From the NCBI GenBank assembly GCA_019695455.1, contig JAEUAC010000415.1, forward strand, positions 1 to 6,278: a stretch of 6,278 nucleotides of DNA. The letters run 5' to 3'. How positions within the stretch are numbered: position 1 is the stretch's first letter; each line of letters starts with the position of its first letter. Below are positions 1-5,045 of this stretch, in pieces. The notes under the pieces are model-generated. The model was not told where the DNA came from. It made no database searches and saw only the letters and a program-made list of their open reading frames with translations. The position numbers and the translations under genes were made by a program. Source of the DNA: Methylorubrum extorquens. Lineage in GTDB: Bacteria; Pseudomonadota; Alphaproteobacteria; Rhizobiales; Beijerinckiaceae.

Positions 1-885
1 ACCCGCGTCATCCCGGCCCGGCTTCGCGGCCGCCGCCTCCGGGGCGAAGGCGAGGCCCGCGTCGAGATCATGCTGCACCGGCGGATGGGCCCGGCCGCCT
101 GGCGGGCCTTCGCCCGGCCGGCGAAGAAGCTCGCGCCCGGCGACCGCATCCTGTTCGGGGAGGTCGGGACGCTGGAGGCCGTGGTCGAGGACCGGGCGCC
201 CGGCGGCGATACCGGCCTCGCCTTCTCGCTGTCCGGTCCGGCGCTCGATGCCGCGATCGCCCGGCTGGGCGAGGTGCCTCTGCCGCCCTACATCGCGGGC
301 CGGCGTCCCGCCGACGCGCGCGACCTCGCGGATTACCAGACCCTCTACGCGGCCCGGGACGGGGCGGTCGCGGCGCCGACGGCCGGCCTCCACGTGACGG
401 CCGACCTCATGGCCCGGCTCGCCGAAAAGGGGGTCTCGACCCACGGCGTCACGCTCCATGTCGGGGCCGGGACCTTCCTGCCGGTGACGGCGGACACGAC
501 CGACGAGCACCGGATGCACGCCGAATGGGGCGACGTCGACGACAGGACCGCGTCCGCCCTCAACGCGGCCCGGGCCGCCGGCGGCCGCATCGTCGCGATC
601 GGCACGACGTCGCTTCGCCTCCTCGAGAGCGCGACCGGAGAGGACGGGATCGTCCGGCCCTTCCGCGACGCGACGGACATCTTCATCACGCCCGGCTACC
701 GGTTCCGCGCCGTGGACCTCCTCATGACCAACTTCCACCTGCCGCGCTCGACCCTGTTCATGCTGGTCTCCGCCTTCGCGGGGCTGGACCGCATGCGGGC
801 CGCCTACGCGCACGCGATCGCCTCCGGCTACCGCTTCTACTCCTACGGGGACGCGTCGCTCCTCTCCCGGGCCGACCTCGCGTGA
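1..885 (+). CDS. queA: S-adenosylmethionine:tRNA ribosyltransferase-isomerase QueA (5' partial)
   Basis: QueA transfers and isomerises the ribosyl part of S-adenosylmethionine onto preQ1 at position 34 of tRNA, giving epoxyqueuosine. It is a cytoplasmic enzyme and acts after Tgt in queuosine synthesis. The frame is open from base 1 and reads TRVIPARLRG, which matches the family's conserved N-terminal 'NDTRVIPARL' region, so roughly the first 50-60 residues lie outside the window. The visible 294 residues contain the family motifs PTAGLHVT, HVGAGTF, AIGTTSLRLLE, TNFHLPRSTLFMLVSAF and a normal end, YRFYSYGDASLL. The first ATG, at base 70, is an internal methionine and not the start. The TGA stop (883-885) overlaps the GTG start of tgt, so the two are probably co-transcribed. 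No frameshift or lost motif is visible. The assignment is very secure. Confidence 0.96.
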   Translation, partial: TRVIPARLRGRRLRGEGEARVEIMLHRRMGPAAWRAFARPAKKLAPGDRILFGEVGTLEAVVEDRAPGGDTGLAFSLSGPALDAAIARLGEVPLPPYIAGRRPADARDLADYQTLYAARDGAVAAPTAGLHVTADLMARLAEKGVSTHGVTLHVGAGTFLPVTADTTDEHRMHAEWGDVDDRTASALNAARAAGGRIVAIGTTSLRLLESATGEDGIVRPFRDATDIFITPGYRFRAVDLLMTNFHLPRSTLFMLVSAFAGLDRMRAAYAHAIASGYRFYSYGDASLLSRADLA

Positions 886-2015
886 CGCCCGGCGTGACCT
901 TCACGCTCGCGGCGACCGACGGTCCGGCCCGGACCGGCGCCATCGCGATGCCGCGCGGCACGATCCGCACGCCCGCCTTCATGCCGGTCGGCACCGCCGG
1001 GACCGTGAAGGCGCTCTATCCCGAGCAGGTCCGCGGCACCGGCGCCGACATCGTGCTCGGCAACACCTACCACCTGATGCTGCGGCCCGGCGCCGAGCGC
1101 GTCGCCCGGCTCGGCGGCCTGCACGCCATGATGAACTGGACGGGGCCGATCCTCACCGATTCCGGCGGCTTCCAGGTCATGTCGCTCGCGGCCCTGCGGA
1201 AGATCGACGAGACGGGCGTGACCTTCCGGTCGCATATCGACGGATCGCAGCACGCGCTCTCGCCCGAGCGCTCGATCGAGATCCAGACGCTGCTCGGGGC
1301 CGACATCCAGATGCAGCTCGACGAATGCGTGCGGCTGCCCTGTTCCGACGACGTCGCGGACAAGGCGATGCGGCTCTCGCTGCGCTGGGCCGAGCGCTCC
1401 CGGACGGCCTTCGGCTCGCAGCCCGGCCGCACCCTGTTCGGCATCGTGCAGGGCGGCGCCGTCGATGCCCTGCGGGTCGAGAGCGCGCGCGCGCTCGTGG
1501 CCATGGATCTCGGCGGCTACGCGGTCGGCGGCCTCGCGGTCGGCGAGCCGCAGGCCGAGATGCTGCGCATCCTCGAGACCACGCTGCCGCACCTGCCGGC
1601 GGAGAAGCCGCGCTACCTGATGGGTGTCGGCACGCCCGACGACATCGTGGAGGCGGTCCGGCGCGGGATCGACATGTTCGACTGCGTGATGCCGACGCGG
1701 GCCGGGCGCCACGGGCAGGCCTATACGCGCTTCGGCCGGCTCAACCTGCGCAACGCGCGCCACGCGGACGACCCGGCGCCGCTCGATCCCGGCTCGACCT
1801 GCCCGGCGGCGGCCACCTATTCGCGAGCCTACCTGCATCACCTCGTCCGGTCGGGCGAGATCCTCGGCATGATGCTGCTGTCGTGGAACAACGTCAGCTA
1901 CTACCAGGACCTCATGCAGACCCTCCGGACCGCCATCGCGGCCGGGACGCTGGACGACACCGTGGCGGCCATCCGCGAGGATTGGGCGCGAGGTGCGGCC
2001 GGATCAGCGGCCTGA
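882..2015 (+). CDS. tgt: tRNA-guanine(34) transglycosylase Tgt, with degenerate zinc site
   Basis: Tgt exchanges guanine-34 for preQ1 in tRNAs for Asp, Asn, His and Tyr. From GTG at 882 the protein has 377 residues, normal for bacterial Tgt; GTG at 894 is an alternative start. Neither has a clear Shine-Dalgarno site, and the overlap with the queA stop suggests translational coupling. Catalytic parts are intact: DSGGFQ with D93, LDEC with D147, GIVQGG, GGLAVGE (the bacterial preQ1-type pocket) and the nucleophile D267 in FDCVMPTR. The C-terminal zinc site, normally CxCxxC plus a later His, reads S305-T-C307-P-A-A310, with N336 where His is expected. Only C307 of the four ligands remains. The flanking SRAYLHHL, GEILG and YYQDLM motifs align without gaps, so this is substitution rather than frameshift. 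The 3' end overlaps the convergent downstream gene by 12 bp. Confidence 0.96.
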   Translation: MTPGVTFTLAATDGPARTGAIAMPRGTIRTPAFMPVGTAGTVKALYPEQVRGTGADIVLGNTYHLMLRPGAERVARLGGLHAMMNWTGPILTDSGGFQVMSLAALRKIDETGVTFRSHIDGSQHALSPERSIEIQTLLGADIQMQLDECVRLPCSDDVADKAMRLSLRWAERSRTAFGSQPGRTLFGIVQGGAVDALRVESARALVAMDLGGYAVGGLAVGEPQAEMLRILETTLPHLPAEKPRYLMGVGTPDDIVEAVRRGIDMFDCVMPTRAGRHGQAYTRFGRLNLRNARHADDPAPLDPGSTCPAAATYSRAYLHHLVRSGEILGMMLLSWNNVSYYQDLMQTLRTAIAAGTLDDTVAAIREDWARGAAGSAA

Positions 2016-3059
2016 GAGCGTGACGTAGAGCCCCGCCGGATCGTCGCGCCCCGTCGCGACCGCGGCCCCGAGGGCGGCGACGATGCGGGCCGCCTCCGGC
2101 TGGCGGTAGTGCAGCTTGTCCCAGTACCGGCTCCCGTCGCGCGTGAGCGCGGACGGCAGGCGGAAATCCACCAGCGTCGTGCGGGGTCGCGCGGCGATGT
2201 CCCGGATGCGGGCCTTGCAGGCGGCATCCGCGTCGCCGGCGCCCGTCCCGGGCCGAGCCTGCGCGGCGACGTGGATCGGCGGCAGCAGGAGCACGAGACG
2301 CGTCTCCGCCGGCAGCTCGCCGACGAAGTCCTTCAGCCAGCCGAGCGCGGGCAGCCGGCCCGGCGCGGAGGCGGCCGGGGCCGGCTCGGGCGCCCGGATG
2401 TGGGACGCGGCGCGGTCCGGGTCGTAGAGCGCGTCCGGCGGGAGGAAGTTCTCGTAGCCGTCGCGGCGGACGCGCTCCGGCATCCGGCCGAGCCGGTTCA
2501 GCACGACGCGGATCGCGATCTCGACGCTGCGCAGGCTGAGGAGCTCGGGCCAGTCGTTCCAGGCGACCTCGTCGTAGAAGACGGCCGGAAAGGCCCGGAA
2601 CGTGACGCGCTTGCCCGGACGGTCCGCATCCGGCTCGCACCAGTTCCGGTCGAGCCCCATGACCACCGTCGCGGGCGCCGGATGGTGCCGCAGGAAAAGC
2701 CGGGCGAGCTGCAGCTGCTCCCACGGGGTGCCGGCGTTGAGGCCGAGATTGGCGAAGCGGCCGCCGAGCGTCGCGTCGAGATCCTGCGGGTCGAGCAGGC
2801 GGATCGTCGACGTGCCGAACACGGCCGAGTCGAACCGGTCGCTCCGCGCGAGCTGCGGGTACATGGCGCGCGCGTCGATATCCATGATCGGCCGGGCGGC
2901 GCCGGCCCGGATCCCGTAGGGATCGATCGCGGCGAGGAGCGCGACGACGAGCGCCAGCAGGCCGGCCGCGACGCCCAGCGTCGTGCCGACGAAGCTCCCC
3001 CACGGAAGCCGCTCCCGCCCGCGGGTCGTCCCCCGGCCGGGGGTCGGTGTCTCGCCCAT
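2004..3059 (-). CDS. Membrane-anchored SGNH-hydrolase-like protein
   Basis: This is a 351-residue protein with one predicted N-terminal transmembrane helix (about residues 22-45) preceded by a short Arg-containing segment, so the body probably lies in the periplasm. The rest resembles the SGNH/GDSL hydrolase fold: FGTS with a candidate nucleophile S84 after a beta-strand, NLGLNAG (104-110) as the glycine/asparagine blocks, VVMGLD (132-137), LLLPPIH (257-263), and WDKLH near the C-terminus giving the D314-x-x-H317 dyad. Such anchored proteins include O-acetyltransferases and esterases acting on envelope glycans, but the substrate cannot be read here. The start is fixed by AGGAGG four bases upstream of ATG 3059; an upstream ATG at 3128 would add an Arg/Gly-rich tail and has no such support. 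The gene converges with tgt and diverges from tRNA-Lys. It could equally be a non-catalytic SGNH-like protein. Confidence 0.85.
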   Translation of the reverse strand: MGETPTPGRGTTRGRERLPWGSFVGTTLGVAAGLLALVVALLAAIDPYGIRAGAARPIMDIDARAMYPQLARSDRFDSAVFGTSTIRLLDPQDLDATLGGRFANLGLNAGTPWEQLQLARLFLRHHPAPATVVMGLDRNWCEPDADRPGKRVTFRAFPAVFYDEVAWNDWPELLSLRSVEIAIRVVLNRLGRMPERVRRDGYENFLPPDALYDPDRAASHIRAPEPAPAASAPGRLPALGWLKDFVGELPAETRLVLLLPPIHVAAQARPGTGAGDADAACKARIRDIAARPRTTLVDFRLPSALTRDGSRYWDKLHYRQPEAARIVAALGAAVATGRDDPAGLYVTLSGR

Positions 3060-3063
3060 GGCG

Positions 3064-3069
3064 CCTCCT
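3064..3069 (-). promoter_or_regulatory. Shine-Dalgarno site of the SGNH-like gene
   Basis: The minus strand reads AGGAGG, then CGCC, then ATG. This perfect match decides the start at 3059 over the in-frame upstream ATG at 3128. The four-base spacer is slightly short but workable. Confidence 0.8.
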
Positions 3070-3102
3070 AGCCCGCCGCGGCCGCGCGGGCGAGGCCGCC
3101 GA

Positions 3103-3131
3103 TTGACCCTCGGGGCGGCTTGCCCCAAGAG
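3103..3131 (+). promoter_or_regulatory. Possible tRNA-Lys promoter
   Basis: TTGACC at 3103-3108 is a good -35 box for a housekeeping sigma factor. Seventeen bases downstream lies CAAGAG (3126-3131), a poor -10. Transcription would begin a few bases before the mature tRNA at 3142, which is sensible for a tRNA gene. The spacer holds a small perfect inverted repeat, GGGGC-GGCTT-GCCCC (3112-3126). Only the -35 and its position support this call. Confidence 0.35.
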
Positions 3132-3141
3132 AGCGGCGAGC

Positions 3142-3217
3142 GAGCGCGTAGCTCAGCCGGTAGAGCAACGGACTTTTAATCTGTAGGTCCTGGGTTCGAG
3201 TCCCAGCGCGCTCACCA
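3142..3217 (+). tRNA. tRNA-Lys (anticodon TTT)
   Basis: This is a complete 76-base cloverleaf. The acceptor stem GAGCGCG (3142-3148) pairs fully with CGCGCTC (3207-3213). The D stem is GCTC/GAGC (3151-3154 with 3163-3166). The anticodon stem ACGGA/TCTGT has one G-U pair, and its loop CTTTTAA carries TTT at 3175-3177. The variable loop is AGGTC. The T arm is CTGGG-TTCGAGT-CCCAG (3190-3206). Discriminator A is followed by a genome-encoded CCA at 3215-3217. It reads AAA and AAG codons, AAG by wobble. No T-run terminator follows, so transcription may continue into the downstream gene at 3270. Confidence 0.97.
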
Positions 3218-3231
3218 TCTTGCAGCCCGAA

Positions 3232-3273
3232 ATGGCCCGGATGATCGCCGTCGAAATCGGGACCGCGTCGTGA
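3232..3273 (+). other. Possible 13-codon leader ORF before the exported protein
   Basis: ATG at 3232 opens a 13-residue frame, MARMIAVEIGTAS, whose TGA (3271-3273) overlaps the GTG start of the next gene as GTGA. A second in-frame ATG is at 3241. No Shine-Dalgarno site is visible for it. The overlap would allow translational coupling, but so short a frame can arise by chance. Confidence 0.2.
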
Positions 3274-3956
3274 TCGTCAGGAGCCTCGTTCTCGCCGCGG
3301 CGCTCGCCGGGGCCGTTGGACCCGTGGCGGCCGAACCGGACCTCGGCAGGCTTCCGCTGCGCGCGACGCTCCCGGGCGAGACGGACGCGGCGCCCGCCGC
3401 CGCGCCGACACCCGAGCCCGTCCCTCCTCAAGCCTCGCCCGTCCTGCCGCCGTCGCGGGAATGCGGCACGCAGGCCGCCCTCTACGGCGCCGGCGCCCAG
3501 AAGGTCTGGGTCACGCGGATCGGCACCGTCTCGTGGCGCAATCCGCTCAGGCCCATGGCGCCCGAATCCCTGCAGGTCGTGCAGGTGGCCGTGAACGGCC
3601 GCGCGGGATCCGCCTACGGTCCCGATTTCGAGACGCTGCAGCAGGGCGATCCCGCCGGCCTCGGCGGCGCCGATCCGGTCCGCTGGGCCGGCGCGCTCGG
3701 CGACGTCCCGCCGACCCTGCGGGTCATCGCCGACGACGGCCGCGTGCTGGTCGGACCGCTCGACTTCGTGAGCTGCGGCGCGGCCCCCAAGGTCGCCCGG
3801 ACCTCGGCGCGGCCGGAGCGCCGCCGCGCCGTGCCGGACGAGGGGCAGGCGCCCGAGCGGTCGCTCGCGCGGCCGCCCGCGGAGGGCGCGCGCGCGACGC
3901 GGCGGGAGGCGCCGCGCGCGCCCGGCCTGCCGATGCCGCAGGGTGCCATTCCCTGA
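3270..3956 (+). CDS. Predicted exported protein of unknown function, Pro/Arg-rich tail
   Basis: I do not recognise the family. The 228-residue product starts at GTG 3270, preceded by a weak GGGA seven bases upstream. The N-terminus is a textbook Sec signal peptide: MIVR, then a hydrophobic core of Leu/Ala/Val (about 5-17), then VAA before a likely cleavage after A21. The mature part has a Pro/Ala-rich linker (about 36-62), a compact region of about 110 residues with beta-rich segments (QKVWVTRIGTVSW, LQVVQVAVNG, LRVIADDGRVLVGPLDFVSC), and a disordered basic tail (about 171-228) rich in Arg, Pro and Ala. Two cysteines, C65 and C169, bracket the compact region and could form a disulfide in the periplasm. 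The opposite-strand frame is Arg-rich, lacks family motifs and runs into the tRNA, so this strand is preferred. Confidence 0.7.
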   Translation: MIVRSLVLAAALAGAVGPVAAEPDLGRLPLRATLPGETDAAPAAAPTPEPVPPQASPVLPPSRECGTQAALYGAGAQKVWVTRIGTVSWRNPLRPMAPESLQVVQVAVNGRAGSAYGPDFETLQQGDPAGLGGADPVRWAGALGDVPPTLRVIADDGRVLVGPLDFVSCGAAPKVARTSARPERRRAVPDEGQAPERSLARPPAEGARATRREAPRAPGLPMPQGAIP

Positions 3957-3978
3957 CGACCGACGGTCGAGCTTGACC

Positions 3979-4004
3979 GGAACCAAACCGACTCGTCCGA
4001 CGCT
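3979..4004 (+). promoter_or_regulatory. Candidate EcfG-type (general stress) promoter
   Basis: GGAAC at 3979-3983 is followed, after 17 bases, by CGCT at 4001-4004. Alphaproteobacterial EcfG sigma factors use GGAAC-N16/17-CGTT, so this is one mismatch from the -10 consensus. It would place a start about 40 bases before the small ORF at 4055. An overlapping TTGACC (3973-3978) has no matching -10. Confidence 0.3.
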
Positions 4005-4054
4005 ATTGCGCCGACAGGGCCGGGCATCTCGGCCGACCGCATCGGAATGCCACC

Positions 4055-4156
4055 ATGACGATCGTTCCCGCCCCGCCGATCCGCCTCGCCACGCGCTTCG
4101 CGGGCTTCATCGCCTCGACGGTCGCGACCGTGTCGCTGATGGTCCTGTTCGCCTGA
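4055..4156 (+). CDS. Possible small single-helix membrane protein (33 aa)
   Basis: ATG 4055 opens a 33-codon frame. It reads a short polar/proline segment with two arginines (MTIVPAPPIRLATR), then an uninterrupted hydrophobic stretch (about residues 15-33: FAGFIASTVATVSLMVLFA) up to TGA. This positive-inside, hydrophobic-end layout is typical of tiny bitopic inner-membrane proteins. Upstream there is only a weak GGA eight bases before the ATG, and a candidate stress promoter at 3979-4004. The stop sits in a perfect short inverted repeat shared with the end of the convergent crotonase gene. The frame otherwise falls in a gap between that gene and the exported protein. No homologue is recognised and chance cannot be excluded. 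Confidence 0.42.
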   Translation: MTIVPAPPIRLATRFAGFIASTVATVSLMVLFA

Positions 4157-4169
4157 ACCGGGTTCAGGC
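4151..4169. terminator. Stem-loop between convergent genes, possible bidirectional terminator
   Basis: GCCTGAA-CCGGG-TTCAGGC forms a perfect 7-bp stem with a 5-base loop, and the symmetry extends to nine bases per arm. Both stop codons lie in the arms: TGA of the small ORF (4154-4156) and the complement of TGA of the crotonase (4164-4166). No T-run follows on either strand, so intrinsic termination is unproven. The stem may instead shield 3' ends. Confidence 0.4.
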
Positions 4170-4928
4170 CCGCGCCGTTCCCTTCGCCAGGAACCGCTCG
4201 AAGGCGGCCCTCGCCTCCGGCGACCGAAGGCCCTCGTCGAACGCCTCGAATTCGCGCCGCATCGCCTCCCGCAACGCGGCGCGGTCGCCGCGGAGGAGCC
4301 GACGCGTCGCCCTGATCGCGCCGGGAGGCTTCGCGGCCAGCGCTTCGGCCGCCTCCAGGGCGCGTCCGACCAGCGCGTCGGGGTCCACCACCTCGTTCGC
4401 GAGGCCGAGCCGCACGGCCTCGGCGCCGTCGTAGGGCAGGCCCAGCATCAGGATCTCGGTCGCCTTGGCGGGCCCGACGCGGCGCGGCAGCAGGTAGCTC
4501 GAGCCCGCCTCCGGCACGAGGCCGAGATCGACGAACGGCATGCGGAACGTCGCCCGCGCGGTCACGTAGACGAGGTCGCAATGCAGCGTCAGCGTCGCTC
4601 CGACGCCGATCGCGAGCCCGTCGACCGCGGCGACGAGCGGGATCTCGCAGCCGGCCAGCGCCTCGATGAAGAGGCGGGCGGGAGGGGCCTCCCGCGGACC
4701 CTCGGCCTGCGCGGCCGCCAGGAAGTCCGCGAGGTCGTTGCCCGCCGTGAAGACGCCGTCGCTGCCGGCGAGGACCACGGCCCCCACGCCGTCGCGGGCG
4801 GCCTCCGTCAGCGCGTCCGCCATGGCCCGGTACATGGCGCCCGTGAGCGCGTTCTTCTTCGCCGGGCGGCGGATCCGCACGAGCCGCACGCGCTCGCTCG
4901 GGGCCGTCACGTCGATCTCGGTCTCCAT
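4164..4928 (-). CDS. Crotonase-family enoyl-CoA isomerase/hydratase (ECI-like active site)
   Basis: This 254-residue protein is a standard-length crotonase-fold enzyme acting on acyl-CoA thioesters. ATG 4928 is preceded by GGGAGGA six bases upstream, which fixes the start. Family landmarks are PAKKNALT (22-29), the first oxyanion-hole segment FTAGNDLADF (60-69), the second at AVDGLAIGVGA (101-111), and PFVDLGLVPEAGSSYLLP (131-148). The two catalytic glutamates of enoyl-CoA hydratase (E144 and E164 in rat) align with T112 and F132, so hydratase chemistry is unlikely. E140 in PEAGSSY lies where delta3-delta2-enoyl-CoA isomerases carry their base. GNDLxxF, PExxSSY and PAKATE also recall the ECI2 group. 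The likely role is moving cis/trans-3 double bonds during beta-oxidation of unsaturated acyl-CoAs. It stands alone, divergent from the metalloprotease, with no other fatty-acid gene visible. Confidence 0.93.
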   Translation of the reverse strand: METEIDVTAPSERVRLVRIRRPAKKNALTGAMYRAMADALTEAARDGVGAVVLAGSDGVFTAGNDLADFLAAAQAEGPREAPPARLFIEALAGCEIPLVAAVDGLAIGVGATLTLHCDLVYVTARATFRMPFVDLGLVPEAGSSYLLPRRVGPAKATEILMLGLPYDGAEAVRLGLANEVVDPDALVGRALEAAEALAAKPPGAIRATRRLLRGDRAALREAMRREFEAFDEGLRSPEARAAFERFLAKGTARA

Positions 4929-4934
4929 GTCGGT

Positions 4935-4941
4935 TCCTCCC
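4935..4941 (-). promoter_or_regulatory. Shine-Dalgarno site of the crotonase gene
   Basis: The minus strand reads GGGAGGA, then six bases, then ATG 4928. It supports this start over the longer open frame extending to 5324, which would run antisense through the metalloprotease gene. Confidence 0.8.
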
Positions 4942-5031
4942 GGCGTTTCGGGAACGGAGCCCGGCCGACGCCGCGAATTCAAGGCTTTTCGATCCGGCCG
5001 TCTTAACGATCCCGCGGCTATGGCGGTCTCC
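4942..5031. other. Divergent intergenic region between crotonase and metalloprotease
   Basis: This 90-base gap must hold promoters for both divergent genes. It is locally less GC-rich around GAATTCAAGGCTTTTCGATC (4975-4994) and TCTTAACGAT (5001-5010). GGAAC occurs at 4951-4955 on the plus strand, but no CGTT lies 16-18 bases on. I cannot assign a convincing -35/-10 pair for either gene. Confidence 0.4.
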
Positions 5032-5037
5032 GAGGAG
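5032..5037 (+). promoter_or_regulatory. Shine-Dalgarno site of the metalloprotease gene
   Basis: GAGGAG lies eight bases before GTG 5046. It is strong and well spaced, and selects GTG as the start; the ATG at 5020 is in another frame and ends after 17 codons. Confidence 0.8.
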
Positions 5038-5045
5038 ATCGACCG

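Noticed and set aside
2109..3071. 320-codon plus-strand frame opposite the SGNH-like gene
   Set aside because: It is highly charged and Arg-rich with no motif. The minus strand has a transmembrane helix, SGNH motifs and a strong Shine-Dalgarno site.
3072..3090. GC-only inverted repeat CCCGC...GCGGG between the SGNH-like gene and tRNA-Lys as an operator
   Set aside because: It is low-complexity GC sequence with imperfect inner pairing and has no independent support.
2983..3186. Plus-strand frame ending RVAQPVEQRTFNL
   Set aside because: This C-terminus is the translated sense strand of tRNA-Lys, a common spurious gene call; the rest is a shadow of the SGNH-like gene's N-terminus.
3957..3969. 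CGACC-GAC-GGTCG hairpin right after the exported-protein stop, as a terminator
   Set aside because: The stem is only 5 bp with a 3-base loop and no T-run follows; such repeats are expected by chance at this GC content.
3153..3986. Long minus-strand frame beginning in the exported-protein gene and ending with a sequence like LEPRTYRLKVRCS
   Set aside because: Its end is the familiar antisense translation of tRNA-Lys, and the rest is an Arg-rich shadow of the plus-strand gene with no family motif.
4951..4977. GGAAC upstream of the metalloprotease as an EcfG promoter
   Set aside because: No CGTT-like -10 lies at 16-18 bases; the nearest tetramers are CGCG, GCGA and CGAA.
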